Origin: Mucilaginibacter sp. OK283
Lineage (GTDB): Bacteria; Bacteroidota; Bacteroidia; Sphingobacteriales; Sphingobacteriaceae
Length of the DNA stretch: 64,000 nt
Assembly: GCF_900110415.1 (NCBI RefSeq)
Contig: NZ_FODR01000002.1
Coordinates: 248,001 to 312,000 of the forward strand
Direction: 5' to 3'
Below are positions 18,599 to 28,198 of the stretch, one piece after another (within the stretch, counting starts at the first letter, position 1; every line of letters starts with the position of its first letter). The notes beneath the pieces were generated by a model that saw only the letters and a list, made by a program, of their open reading frames with translations, searched no databases and was not told the origin of the DNA. The position numbers and the translations under genes were made by a program.

Positions 18599-19588
18599 CT
18601 ATCTCGCATACTGCTTCACCAGCTTATCAACTATCTGCGCGGTTTCATCCGGGAAATCAACAATGATCTTTTTATCGTCGTTAATCCATTTAGTTAAGTG
18701 ACTTCCAAAGGTATCATTGATTTCGGCAACTACAGGAACGCCCAGCTTCGAGGCCGACAGGGCGTTGCACTGCTGCTCGTATTGGCCTTTCATGGGTATC
18801 ATCATTACCTTCTTTTCCAGGAACAGTGCCTCGGCGGGGCCTTCAAACCCACCACCGGTTAGCAGGCCTTCGCAACTGGCCAGGCTTTTGTTAAAGGCTT
18901 CATTATTTACCGGGAATATCTCAACGTTGCCGGCTTGCATGGGCGTTTTTTGCCGCTTTGAAAACACCTGCCATTTTACGTCTTTTACAGCGCCTAAATG
19001 TTTTAATAATGTTTTATCATCATAAGCGGGCAGGTAAACACTGTAATGGCCCAGGTTGCTGGTTTGCATCTGGCGTATTTCGCTGCGGATTACGGGCGTA
19101 TTTATAAAAGTATCGTAACGCTCAAAATGGAAGCCTACATGATAGGTGGTGGGCGAATAATTTTTTAACAGCCATTGTGCAAAGGGATCCTTTTTTTCGG
19201 GCCGGGGCGTATTGGGCGATACAAAGGAACACTGATGGCTTAACGATACCGATGGAACGCGCTGAAGTTTACAGGCCCAGGCGCTTACGGGTTCAAAATC
19301 ATTAATTACCAAATCGTATTGTTTTAAGGGGAGGTGGCGCAAGTCGTGCCAAAACTGGCGCAGGTTCATAATTTTCCAGGTTGCCCAGTTGTCAACCCCG
19401 CCATTGGTGCCAAAAACAAAACTAACCCCGTGAAACCTGTACTTCAAAGGCTGTGATAATGATACCTCGGCCTCGGTGCCGCTCACCAGCAGGTCAACCT
19501 CGCCATACTGCTGTAATAAAGGCACAATTTCACGGGCCCGGCTTATATGTCCATTGCCGGTTCCCTGTATGGCAAACAATATTTTCAT
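18599..19588 (-). CDS. MurG/MJ1255-like glycosyltransferase family protein
   Basis: A 329-aa GT-B-fold protein. The N-terminal loop 'FAIQGTGNGHISRAREIVPLL' matches the GxGHxxR nucleotide-sugar transferases (Glyco_trans_1_3 / MurG-like), and the C-terminal 'LASCEGLLTGGGFEGPAEALFLEKKVMMIP' is the donor-binding GGxxT/E-type loop. It is probably a cytosolic transferase acting on lipid or exopolysaccharide. It is not part of a sugar cluster here, so donor and acceptor are unknown. Confidence 0.75.
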   Translation of the reverse strand: MKILFAIQGTGNGHISRAREIVPLLQQYGEVDLLVSGTEAEVSLSQPLKYRFHGVSFVFGTNGGVDNWATWKIMNLRQFWHDLRHLPLKQYDLVINDFEPVSAWACKLQRVPSVSLSHQCSFVSPNTPRPEKKDPFAQWLLKNYSPTTYHVGFHFERYDTFINTPVIRSEIRQMQTSNLGHYSVYLPAYDDKTLLKHLGAVKDVKWQVFSKRQKTPMQAGNVEIFPVNNEAFNKSLASCEGLLTGGGFEGPAEALFLEKKVMMIPMKGQYEQQCNALSASKLGVPVVAEINDTFGSHLTKWINDDKKIIVDFPDETAQIVDKLVKQYAR

Positions 19589-19786
19589 GTAAATAGAATT
19601 AGGGGCAATTTAGTAAAATGAAATGTTTTAGGGATATTTAAATGGCTAAAGATTGTTACGGCATAAAGACGCTGTCAAAAAGTTTGATTTGAATACTTCA
19701 ACTGAACAAGCACCAGGATTTTAAATTCGCCGGTGCATGTAACTTAAATCCGCAACGGGCATCTTATTGGGCATAAAAACATACCC

Positions 19787-20659
19787 ATGTCCTTAGTCAT
19801 AAAAAATCTCACCAAACAATATAACCAGCATAAAAGCGGCCTTACCGATTACTCCATCACCATTGAAAAAGGTGTATTGGGCCTGCTTGGGCCCAATGGC
19901 GCAGGCAAATCAACGCTGATGAAAATTATTGCCACTATTAGCAGACCTACCAAGGGTACTTTATTTTTAGATGGCGAGGATATTGTTGCCAATCCTGATA
20001 AAATCCGCAAAATATTGGGCTACCTGCCGCAGGATTTTGGGGTTTATCCTAACCTTAACGCCTACGAGTTTTTAGAATATATAGCAGCGATGAAAGGGGT
20101 AGGTGGCAATGGCTTGCGCAAGCGGATAGATTTGCTGTTAGAAGGAGTTAATTTAACGGCGGATGCCAAACGCCCGATAGGTACCTACTCGGGAGGAATG
20201 AAACAACGGATTGGCATAGCGCAGGCCCTGCTTAATGACCCTAAAGTACTGATATTTGACGAACCCACCGTCGGCCTCGACCCTGAGGAGCGGGTAAGGT
20301 TTCGGCAGTTGATCTCTGAACTGGCCACCGATTGTATCATCATCCTGTCATCGCACGTCGTTTCGGACATTGAGACTATTGCCGATGAAGTTGCTGTCAT
20401 GAAAAATGGCATACTGCTTAATAAGGCTGCCCAGCCGGATATTATAAAACTGGTTGATGGTAAAGTATTTGAAGTGCTGGTGAGTAATGATGAAATTGCC
20501 GGCATCCGCGCCAAACACCAGGTTATTGATACAAGCCGGCAAAAGGATAAAACCAGGGTTCGTTTTATTACCAGAACCGGGCAGCCGGAAATGGGGGCAA
20601 TAGCTGTAAATGCCGGTTTAGAAGATGCTTATTTGTTTTTAACGCAAAATAACAACTAA
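19787..20659 (+). CDS. ABC transporter ATP-binding protein
   Basis: A 290-aa ABC ATPase. Walker A is GPNGAGKST (residues 35-43), signature SGGMKQR begins at Ser135, Walker B is LIFDEPT with Asp158, and the H-loop is SSHVVSD. The C-terminal extension (about 225-290) resembles the CcmA/NatA-type exporters. The permease follows 5 bases later, so they form a two-gene exporter. Confidence 0.93.
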   Translation: MSLVIKNLTKQYNQHKSGLTDYSITIEKGVLGLLGPNGAGKSTLMKIIATISRPTKGTLFLDGEDIVANPDKIRKILGYLPQDFGVYPNLNAYEFLEYIAAMKGVGGNGLRKRIDLLLEGVNLTADAKRPIGTYSGGMKQRIGIAQALLNDPKVLIFDEPTVGLDPEERVRFRQLISELATDCIIILSSHVVSDIETIADEVAVMKNGILLNKAAQPDIIKLVDGKVFEVLVSNDEIAGIRAKHQVIDTSRQKDKTRVRFITRTGQPEMGAIAVNAGLEDAYLFLTQNNN

Positions 20660-20664
20660 GCCCC

Positions 20665-22242
20665 GTGAGATACATTTACAGCATTATTAAAGCCGACTAC
20701 CTGCAGCGCACGCGCAGCTACGCTTTCCTGATTACCCTGGCTATTACTTTTTACGCGGCCTATTCATTTGTGCCACCGCCTTCGGCTTCATATACCACCT
20801 TAAACGTTGTTGGCTTTAAAGGTGTTTATAACTCGGCCTGGGTGGGTTATGTTTCGGGGATGATGACCGCTATTATGCTGTCGCTTTATGGTTTCTTTTT
20901 GGTAAACGGCGGCATTAAAAAAGATATTGATACCGAAGTGGGCCTAATTATTGCAACCACGCCCATTACCAATTTTGGTTACCTGCTTAGCAAAATGCTC
21001 AGTAATTTACTGGTGCTGCTCACCATTGCCGGCTGCACTTTTATAGTAAGTATCATCATGTTTTTTGTGCGCACCAGTGGCTCGCCCTTTATTATCAGCA
21101 ATTTCATTATCCCTTATTTGCTGTTTGTAGTGCCAGCCATGGTTTTTATATCGTCGTTGGCGATAGTAGCCGAAGTGTTTTTGGGCCGAAAAAGCATCCT
21201 GCAATATATCGCGTTTTTTTTCTTTTTTGGCGCATTGATAGCCAACGTTAACGGACAAAAAAGCGAAGCACTTGCAGTTATTATTGATCCGTATGGTGTA
21301 CGCACCATGACAACCAGCATCAAAAACCAGGTAAACACCCAATATCACCAACATATTGATGGGGTTAACCTCGGTTTCACTTTCAACAGTAAACGAGGCT
21401 TCCGGATATTTGAGTGGAACGGTATAACTATAACCGGCCTGTTTTTAGTAAGCCGCTTATTATGGCTTATGCTATCAGTGGGTTTGGTTTACCTGTCGTC
21501 ATTCTTTTTCCACCGGTTTGATTTTAAGCAAGCTGTAAGTAAAAAGAAAAAAGTGGTTGCTAACGAGCAGAAGCCGGCAACGCCTGCGTTTGCAGCCACC
21601 GGCATTAACCGCGCGCTTATGCCGCCATTGGTTACCGACTATAGCATATTACCGTTCGTTAAAACCGAATTACTGTTACTGGTGCGCAAAGGATCTAAAT
21701 GGCTATGGCTCATTATTGCCAGTGTATCTCTAAGCATGCTGTTTGCGCCGATAGGTATTTCGCACATGTATATATTGCCTGTACTTTGGTTTTTGCAGGT
21801 AACGCGATGGTCTGAACTGGCTACCAAAGAAGAAACCTACCGCTTGCATTATTTTGCCTACGCATCCTACAAACCGTTACAGCGTATGTTGCCAGCCCAA
21901 ATACTGGCAGGGGTGATATTAGGTATCGTTTTAGCATTTCCGTTGATATTGCGTTATGTAATTGCCGGCAACGGCTACGCCATCTTCAATATCATCAGCG
22001 GGGCTGTTTGCATTGTTTTATTAGCTGTTTGCATTGGAATTATAAGTAAGGGTAAAAAGCTGTTCGAGATCATTTTCTTTTTGCTCACTTACGCCCTTAC
22101 CCAGGCCATACCCGTTGTTGACTACCTGGGTGCGCTGCCGCACGATAACCACATCATTTATATGGCTGTTATTTTAGGACTGAACGTATTTTTGGCGGTG
22201 GTTAGTTTTTGGGTGAGGGGGTATCAATCGAGGCATTTGTAG
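20665..22242 (+). CDS. ABC-2-type transporter permease
   Basis: A 525-aa membrane protein with a GTG start 5 bases after the ATPase gene. It has about six TM helices in each half (roughly 20-270 and 330-520), separated by a charged cytoplasmic linker (SKKKKVVANEQKPATP). The two-half layout suggests a fused homodimer-like ABC-2 permease as in multidrug, antibiotic or bacteriocin exporters of Bacteroidota. The substrate is unknown. A strong palindrome follows the stop. Confidence 0.85.
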   Translation: MRYIYSIIKADYLQRTRSYAFLITLAITFYAAYSFVPPPSASYTTLNVVGFKGVYNSAWVGYVSGMMTAIMLSLYGFFLVNGGIKKDIDTEVGLIIATTPITNFGYLLSKMLSNLLVLLTIAGCTFIVSIIMFFVRTSGSPFIISNFIIPYLLFVVPAMVFISSLAIVAEVFLGRKSILQYIAFFFFFGALIANVNGQKSEALAVIIDPYGVRTMTTSIKNQVNTQYHQHIDGVNLGFTFNSKRGFRIFEWNGITITGLFLVSRLLWLMLSVGLVYLSSFFFHRFDFKQAVSKKKKVVANEQKPATPAFAATGINRALMPPLVTDYSILPFVKTELLLLVRKGSKWLWLIIASVSLSMLFAPIGISHMYILPVLWFLQVTRWSELATKEETYRLHYFAYASYKPLQRMLPAQILAGVILGIVLAFPLILRYVIAGNGYAIFNIISGAVCIVLLAVCIGIISKGKKLFEIIFFLLTYALTQAIPVVDYLGALPHDNHIIYMAVILGLNVFLAVVSFWVRGYQSRHL

Positions 22243-22297
22243 GAGGCTGATTGTTTTCGCCAGACAAGAAAATACACGCAGCAAGTTGAAAAAATTC

Positions 22298-22330
22298 AGA
22301 CTTACGAAGTTTTTAAAACTTCGTAAGTCT
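22298..22330. repeat. AGACTTACGAAG palindrome between convergent genes
   Basis: AGACTTACGAAGTTTT (22298-22313) and AAAACTTCGTAAGTCT (22315-22330) are perfect 16-bp inverted arms around one T. It lies between the ABC permease and the RemB-like gene and could end transcription from both sides. From memory the same core is a widespread intergenic repeat in Bacteroidota. Confidence 0.75.
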
Positions 22331-22379
22331 TTCTCCGGCAGGTAGTTTTTTTGGAATCATGACTTGCGTAACCAACTCA

Positions 22380-23966
22380 TTAATGCGCCTTATAACTTGC
22401 AATATCATTATACATGCTCCTGAACGAACTACGGATACCAAAACTCAGCATAGCAGTTTTATCGTGAAACTGGTCATTCTTTTCGCTACGGTAAAGGCCA
22501 CCAAGCTCAATGCGCAGGTTATATTTAGGATTTAATAAATAAGCTATTTTCCCCTCCAGGAAAACCATGTTGGTGGTTAGGCCCTGGCCGGTATAGTTAC
22601 CATATTGCCTTGATGGGTCGACGTATAACTGAAAAAGATCCTTACCGTAATTCATGCCGTTTATATCTAAGCCATAATGACCGTAATCAAGCTCACCGCT
22701 AAAGTCAAACCGTTTGTACGAGTAATTCAGCAAGCCCACAACCTCGCGCAGGTTTGCTCCCCATGGGTGTGCCAACGGCTCGCCATTATCAGCATAGTTT
22801 TGTACCGAGCTGCGTTCCGAATAGGTATATGGCTTAACGTTATTGGTTTCAATTAAATAGTTAAGGCCTTTAACGGCAAAAAGGTTTGCTCCCCTGAAAC
22901 CAATTTGCCAGGCATATTTGTTACGGGAGCTGCCGTTACTGGAGAAAAAGTTTTTACTTTCAAATTCATCTAATGCAAACTGGCCATAAGCCGTTATACC
23001 GTCGGTAATTTTATACCTGCCGGTAAAACCCAATAAGGCATTATCCGGCGATCCGTTGGATGCCTCAACAGGCCTCAGGAATATCAGCGGATTGATATAG
23101 GTAAAATCAAACCCACGTTGGTGGCCTTCATCGTCCTTGGCACCCCATATAACCGAATCAAAAAATCCTAAAGCCAGGCGGTCGCTTACGTTCCAGTCTA
23201 AATAGTGGAATACGGCAAATTTCTTACGATCGTTGTTGTCAACCCGTGCCGATAAAGGATCGTCCATATAAGTCCACATGGCCATGTACCTTACATCGCC
23301 CAGTGTGGCCGTTACTTTAAAAAACGGATAGGGCGATGCGTAATCAGATAAAAGTACCGACCGGTAACCATCACCAATAAACGTTTTATCGCGTCCGGCG
23401 CTTACATTTAAATATTTATTTGGAGTGTAAGATACCAATGCAGTAATGTACGACCACCGATACTCGCTGCCATAAAGGCTGCCATATGCCTGGCCGCGTA
23501 CTATGCCCACCTGGTTGGTGTAAGTAGCCAGGTATTCTGGCAGCTGCGCCCGGTTTTCGTAACCGGTTATGTTATACGATAACTGGCTCCCCACGGTACC
23601 GCCAATCTGCAAGCCCAATGAGCCAAAACTTGTATTTTTTTTACCCGAAAAGTCGCGGCTCAGATTAAAATCGGGCAGCAGATCGGCATAAAATGTGGCC
23701 TTATTGCTTTTAACGTCTATTTGATGCTCACTAAAAAAGCGGCCTTTAAAACCACCTGCGCTGTTCATCAGCGAATCATAGTGATGTTTCAATAACGAAT
23801 CGTTCAAAAAAGGTTTTAAAGAACTATGCACCCGGGTTTTGGTAGAGTACACATCTTCGTTAAGTTTTTGGTAAAACTGGTACGAATAAGGTTGATAATC
23901 AGACTGGGCTTTTACAATCCCGCCTGTTAAAACAAATAATATGATAGCGGTAAATATTTTCTTCAT
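22380..23966 (-). CDS. RemB/Wzi-like outer-membrane barrel (gliding or capsule assembly family)
   Basis: A 528-aa protein with a signal peptide (MKKIFTAIILFVLTGGIVKA-Q). The mature part is an all-beta barrel with repeated aromatic strand ends and a 'SAGRDKTFIGDGYRSVLLSD' segment typical of the capsule-assembly Wzi family (PF14052) and of gliding-motility protein RemB. It lies 27 bases downstream of gmd in the same sense, so a surface-polysaccharide role is plausible. A strict RemB assignment is not proved. Confidence 0.65.
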   Translation of the reverse strand: MKKIFTAIILFVLTGGIVKAQSDYQPYSYQFYQKLNEDVYSTKTRVHSSLKPFLNDSLLKHHYDSLMNSAGGFKGRFFSEHQIDVKSNKATFYADLLPDFNLSRDFSGKKNTSFGSLGLQIGGTVGSQLSYNITGYENRAQLPEYLATYTNQVGIVRGQAYGSLYGSEYRWSYITALVSYTPNKYLNVSAGRDKTFIGDGYRSVLLSDYASPYPFFKVTATLGDVRYMAMWTYMDDPLSARVDNNDRKKFAVFHYLDWNVSDRLALGFFDSVIWGAKDDEGHQRGFDFTYINPLIFLRPVEASNGSPDNALLGFTGRYKITDGITAYGQFALDEFESKNFFSSNGSSRNKYAWQIGFRGANLFAVKGLNYLIETNNVKPYTYSERSSVQNYADNGEPLAHPWGANLREVVGLLNYSYKRFDFSGELDYGHYGLDINGMNYGKDLFQLYVDPSRQYGNYTGQGLTTNMVFLEGKIAYLLNPKYNLRIELGGLYRSEKNDQFHDKTAMLSFGIRSSFRSMYNDIASYKAH

Positions 23967-23993
23967 ATGTAGAATTGATCAATCAATTTTTTG

Positions 23994-25130
23994 TTATTCA
24001 AAATAATTTAGGGTTGCGAAGCCACCCTTTTTTAAATACTCGTCTTTTTTTACCAAATGCAAGTCAGAATGCATCATATCGGTAACCAGGGCCTTTAAAT
24101 CATATTTAGGTTTCCAGCCTAATTTTTCGAATGCCTTTGTGGCATCGCCAACTAACAGGTCAACCTCTGTAGGCCTAAAATACCTGGGGTCAACCTTAAC
24201 AACCGTTTGCCCGAACCGTAAAAAATCGAGGTTTAAACCAAGTTCAAAAGCCCGCTGTTCATCAATATCAATAATCACGCCGCGTTCATGCTCGTCCCGG
24301 CCGCTAAATTCAACTTCGACGCCTAACTCGTTAAAAGCCATTTTTATAAAATCGCGTACGGTGGTAGTTACACCGGTAGCTATTACAAAATCTTCGGGTT
24401 TCTCCTGTTGCAGCATTAGCCACATGGCCTCAATATAATCCTTGGCATGCCCCCAATCGCGTTGTGCCGACAAATTGCCTACATACAGGCAATCCTGCAA
24501 GCCTAATGCAATTTTTGAAGCTGCCCGCGTAATTTTGCGGGTGACAAATGTTTCGCCCCGTATAGGGCTTTCATGGTTAAATAAAATACCATTGCAGGCA
24601 TACATTCCATAAGCTTCGCGATAGTTCACTATTATCCAGTAGGCATACATTTTTGCCACTGCATACGGCGATCTTGGATAAAAAGGTGTGGTTTCGCTTT
24701 GCGGCACGGCCTGCACCAGCCCATAAAGCTCGGATGTGGATGCCTGGTATATTTTGGTTTTTTTGGTAAGATCAAGCAGCCTTACCGCTTCTAAAATGCG
24801 AAGTGTACCTATACCATCAGCATTGGCGGTATATTCGGGGGTATCAAAGCTTACCTTAACATGGCTTTGGGCGGCCAGGTTATAAATTTCATCGGGTTGT
24901 ACCTCCTGAACCAGCCTGATCAGGTTGGTAGAATCGGTAAGGTCGCCGTAATGAAGTTTAAACTTTACATCAGCCTCATGCGGATCGGTGTATAAATGAT
25001 CAATCCTGTCCGTATTCAATAACGACGATCTTCTTTTTACGCCATGTACTTCGTAACCTTTCTTGAGTAAAAACTCAGCTAAGTATGCGCCATCCTGACC
25101 AGTAATGCCCGTTATTAAAGCTTTTTTCAT
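23994..25130 (-). CDS. gmd: GDP-mannose 4,6-dehydratase
   Basis: A 378-aa short-chain dehydrogenase that converts GDP-mannose to GDP-4-keto-6-deoxymannose, precursor of GDP-fucose and related sugars. The NADP motif is [11 protein letters not shown] near the N-terminus, and the catalytic Tyr-x3-Lys is in [23 protein letters not shown] is a family hallmark. The second Met (25130) is preferred over 25133. No fcl/wcaG for the next step is in the window. Confidence 0.95.
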   Translation of the reverse strand: MKKALITGITGQDGAYLAEFLLKKGYEVHGVKRRSSLLNTDRIDHLYTDPHEADVKFKLHYGDLTDSTNLIRLVQEVQPDEIYNLAAQSHVKVSFDTPEYTANADGIGTLRILEAVRLLDLTKKTKIYQASTSELYGLVQAVPQSETTPFYPRSPYAVAKMYAYWIIVNYREAYGMYACNGILFNHESPIRGETFVTRKITRAASKIALGLQDCLYVGNLSAQRDWGHAKDYIEAMWLMLQQEKPEDFVIATGVTTTVRDFIKMAFNELGVEVEFSGRDEHERGVIIDIDEQRAFELGLNLDFLRFGQTVVKVDPRYFRPTEVDLLVGDATKAFEKLGWKPKYDLKALVTDMMHSDLHLVKKDEYLKKGGFATLNYFE

Positions 25131-25248
25131 CAATATTAAAGTGCTAATACTTCTATAAATACAATATTATCCAATTTAATTGTAAAAACAGCCATTGGGC
25201 CATACATAAGTTCTTTTGAGTAAATTGACATATGGTTATTTTACGGCG

Positions 25249-26436
25249 TCAGGAGTTATCCCTGTACTTCATATTGGCTAACTTATTTGGCTTTAAGTAC
25301 AGGTAATCGTTTTTAAAATCAAGGATCATATTAAAACGTTTTAACAAATCATTGCCCAAATAGTTTATCTCAAAACCAAACGGATTTTTAGATCCTAATA
25401 TCAGGGTAGGGATATCGGTAAGGTTAAAGCCGTTCAATTTAAAGGCCGGCGATAATACAGTCTTTGTTTCATATTCTGCTCCCCGCGGATCGTGGAGTAT
25501 AACGGTGCGAATGAGTTTTAAATTGGCGGCAAATTTTTCTCTTGCGGCCCAGGTACTATCTAAAATGATGGCTTGTTCAGATCCTATATCCATACTGAAA
25601 TTACCCGCATGTTTTTTGCCGTTTATTAAAAACGTGCCTTTAATGGACGGAAACGAACGTGCGAACATCATTTTTGATTTAATATAACCTTTTAAATCGC
25701 GGGGTAATTCAGAATGGATAATCAGCAGGTTATGATCATAATCCACCTCTGCCTGTTTGCCTTCAAATACGTTCCAGCCAATACGGCCATCCATTTCATG
25801 TGCCGTTATGTTGGTGGTAAGCACCTCGGGGTTGTTTACCACCAGGCTACCCATTTGCAGCTTAAAAACCTTGTTAAGCTTGTTGTAATTGGGCCTGGTT
25901 TTACCGGCTATGGCATCGGGCTGGTTTGATAATAATTTTGTTTTGTGCAAAATGGCATCCCTGGTTAAATGAAAATCAAATGAGCTGATATCAAAGTGCA
26001 GGTTCAATGTATCGGTATTATTAATAACGGCAACTATCTTAATGGCATTAAAGCCGGTTAGGGTAAAAGGAATGGTATCGTGGGTAACTGCCGTATTCTT
26101 TATTTTATCACCGGGCGGGATGGCACTGGCAATTTGGGTGTAGCAGGAATCTGTACCATTTAGCAGGATGATAAAATTGAACCTTGTACCCGGTTTTACT
26201 TTTACCCTGATGGAATCAATATCGGTATAAAATGTAACCCATTTTGTTTTTCGGGTTCTGTCAGCAGTAAAAATATCGGGCCTGGCTGTTGGCGACAGCG
26301 ACCATACATTTTTATCAAAATAGCCACCATCGTTTATAGATACACTTTTAGATGTAGCTTTTATAACAGGCAATTTTGATTGTGCCAGGATTTGCTGGGT
26401 TATTAAAAAACATAGGAAAAGGCAAATGTATTTCAT
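25249..26436 (-). CDS. Retropepsin-like (aspartyl-protease family) exported protein
   Basis: A 395-aa protein with a signal peptide (MKYICLFLCFLITQQILA-Q). The ATG at 26436 is preferred because a longer start at 26475 would sit inside a promoter box. Two lobes resemble the bacterial aspartyl-protease fold: lobe 1 ends with DGRIGWNVFEG...VDYDHNLLII and lobe 2 runs from GNFSMDIGSEQAIILDS (Asp283) to LGNDLLKRFNMILDFKNDYLYLKPN. The lobe-1 catalytic triad appears as LNGTDS, without the DTG motif, so activity is doubtful. Confidence 0.65.
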   Translation of the reverse strand: MKYICLFLCFLITQQILAQSKLPVIKATSKSVSINDGGYFDKNVWSLSPTARPDIFTADRTRKTKWVTFYTDIDSIRVKVKPGTRFNFIILLNGTDSCYTQIASAIPPGDKIKNTAVTHDTIPFTLTGFNAIKIVAVINNTDTLNLHFDISSFDFHLTRDAILHKTKLLSNQPDAIAGKTRPNYNKLNKVFKLQMGSLVVNNPEVLTTNITAHEMDGRIGWNVFEGKQAEVDYDHNLLIIHSELPRDLKGYIKSKMMFARSFPSIKGTFLINGKKHAGNFSMDIGSEQAIILDSTWAAREKFAANLKLIRTVILHDPRGAEYETKTVLSPAFKLNGFNLTDIPTLILGSKNPFGFEINYLGNDLLKRFNMILDFKNDYLYLKPNKLANMKYRDNS

Positions 26437-26472
26437 GCTTAGGTTGGATGATTTGATTAAAACGCGACAAGC

Positions 26473-26480
26473 CAAATATA
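26473..26480 (-). promoter_or_regulatory. TAnnTTTG promoter box of the retropepsin-like gene
   Basis: TATATTTG on the minus strand lies 36 bases upstream of the ATG at 26436 and overlaps the alternative upstream ORF start at 26475. It supports the shorter protein. Confidence 0.5.
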
Positions 26481-26560
26481 AGCATACCTGCGTATAACTG
26501 AAAAATGAGATAGCCCGGGTTTGTTATGGTACATCATTTAAAAGCACTACCTTTAACATC

Positions 26561-27085
26561 ATGAGCACCGCCAAAGAAAGCCGCTATATTAACGCTGCCC
26601 TTGATAGCTACCGCGAAAAGCTGGATACTATTCCCGATGACCAGTTTAATGAAACGCCGCCGGGCGGTGGCTGGTCATATGCCGAGGTTTACAGCCATAT
26701 ATTACAGGCTACCTTAGGTTCGTCAATAGCGTTGGAAAGGTGCGCGCATGGCAGTTGTCCGCCAACTAAAGATGGCGTGACATGGGGAGGCCGGATTTTA
26801 TTACTGTTAGCCCGGTTTCCGAAAGTAACAGCGCCTGCGGTGATCAACGAAAAACTGCCGGCTGCAAAAATAACCAAAGAGGACGCCAAAAACCTGATCA
26901 TCAAATGCCGTAAGCGAATGGAAGCTACCGCACCGCTTATTGACGCATCGTCTGCAGCAAGCCGTTATAAACATCCGCGGCTGGGTATGCTTAACGCCAG
27001 GCAGTGGTTTAGGTTTATCCGGATACACCTGGAGCATCATTTAAAACAGTTGGAACGCATCAAAAATAAATTATCGCAGGCTTGA
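26561..27085 (+). CDS. DinB-like four-helix-bundle protein
   Basis: A 174-aa protein of the DinB/YfiT-like metal-binding helical-bundle superfamily. The first helix is followed by 'PGGGWSYAEVYSHILQA', where the His is the first likely metal ligand. The C-terminal 'WFRFIRIHLEHHLKQLERI' supplies the HxxHH pattern expected in the last helix. Family members can be thiol-transferases or DNA-damage-induced proteins. The substrate is unknown. Confidence 0.8.
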   Translation: MSTAKESRYINAALDSYREKLDTIPDDQFNETPPGGGWSYAEVYSHILQATLGSSIALERCAHGSCPPTKDGVTWGGRILLLLARFPKVTAPAVINEKLPAAKITKEDAKNLIIKCRKRMEATAPLIDASSAASRYKHPRLGMLNARQWFRFIRIHLEHHLKQLERIKNKLSQA

Positions 27086-27157
27086 AACCTTTTACATTTA
27101 ACAGAGTCTTAACAGTGTGATAATGTTAGGTTTCGGATATTTGTAAAAATCATTGTG

Positions 27158-27268
27158 ATGAATTTTGAATACACTTATTTGGTTGTTATAGCTTTGCTGC
27201 TGTTGGTAGGCATCTTCTATATCAGCCCTTATGAATTAACTGTTAATGAGGACGAAGACGACGAATAA
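27158..27268 (+). CDS. 36-aa single-pass membrane peptide (uncharacterised)
   Basis: A short ORF: MNFEYTY, then a 16-residue hydrophobic helix rich in Leu/Val/Ile, then YISPYELTVN and a very acidic tail (EDEDDE). It lies between the DinB-like and LpxH-like genes, both on the same strand, with 72 bases to the former and 75 to the latter. I see no strong RBS, which is normal for this phylum. The clean TM-plus-acidic-tail design supports a real small protein. The function is unknown. Confidence 0.5.
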   Translation: MNFEYTYLVVIALLLLVGIFYISPYELTVNEDEDDE

Positions 27269-27343
27269 TCGTTTGTTTAGTATTTATTTAAAATTCAATA
27301 ACCGGCAAAACCTGCCGCCTGTGCAATTAACCCCCTAATTTTA

Positions 27344-28198
27344 ATGGCAAAACGTGAAGTAGATATTGTAGTAATATCCGATGTGCATCTTGGTACTTAT
27401 GGATGTCATTCAAAAGAATTGCTTAAATATTTAAAAAGCATTAAGCCTAAGATACTTATCCTTAACGGCGATATTATTGATATTTGGCAGTTCAGTAAAT
27501 CATACTGGCCCGAGGCGCATATGAAAGTGATTAGGCGCATATTAAAATTTGTTACCGAGGGCATTCCGGTTTATTACCTAACCGGCAACCACGATGAGAT
27601 GCTGCGCAAGTTTGCCGATTTTGACCTGGGTTCCTTCAAACTGCTCAATAAAGTAGTGTTAAATATTGATGGCAAAAAGGCCTGGATTTTTCATGGAGAT
27701 GTTTTTGATGTTACCATGCAGCACTCCAAATGGCTGGCCAAACTGGGGGCGGTAGGCTACGATACCCTTATACTCATCAACAGCATGACTAACTGGTTTT
27801 TGACCGCTTTGGGTCGCCAAAAAATGAGTTTTTCGCAAAAAGTTAAAGCCAGGTTTAAGGAAGCTGTAAAATTCATTAACCAGTTTGAACAAACTGCTGC
27901 AGACCTGGCTGTTGATAAAAATTACCAATACGTAATTTGCGGCCATATCCATCACGCCGAGATCAGGGAGATTGAAAATACCGACAAAACAGGTTCTGTA
28001 TTATACCTTAACTCGGGCGATTGGGTTGAAAGCCTTTCGTCACTTGAATACCAAAATGGTAACTGGACTATCTTTAAATATAACCCCGAAGAATTTAACA
28101 CCGATGCCGACGAAGACGACAAAACCGACGCCGAGGACCTTGACGCTAAAATGGATGTTAAAAACCTTTTAAACAGGTTCAGGCAGGAAATGGAGTAA
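27344..28198 (+). CDS. UDP-2,3-diacylglucosamine diphosphatase / LpxH-like metallophosphoesterase
   Basis: A 284-aa calcineurin-type phosphoesterase. All motif blocks are present: SDVHLG (Asp13, His15), NGDIIDIW, GNHDE, FHGDVFD and CGHIHHAE. In Bacteroidota this type (COG2908) is annotated as lipid A UDP-2,3-diacylglucosamine hydrolase, which releases lipid X. The C-terminus has an acidic stretch (NTDADEDDKTDAEDLDAK) beyond the domain, an unusual tail. Other substrates remain possible. Confidence 0.75.
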   Translation: MAKREVDIVVISDVHLGTYGCHSKELLKYLKSIKPKILILNGDIIDIWQFSKSYWPEAHMKVIRRILKFVTEGIPVYYLTGNHDEMLRKFADFDLGSFKLLNKVVLNIDGKKAWIFHGDVFDVTMQHSKWLAKLGAVGYDTLILINSMTNWFLTALGRQKMSFSQKVKARFKEAVKFINQFEQTAADLAVDKNYQYVICGHIHHAEIREIENTDKTGSVLYLNSGDWVESLSSLEYQNGNWTIFKYNPEEFNTDADEDDKTDAEDLDAKMDVKNLLNRFRQEME

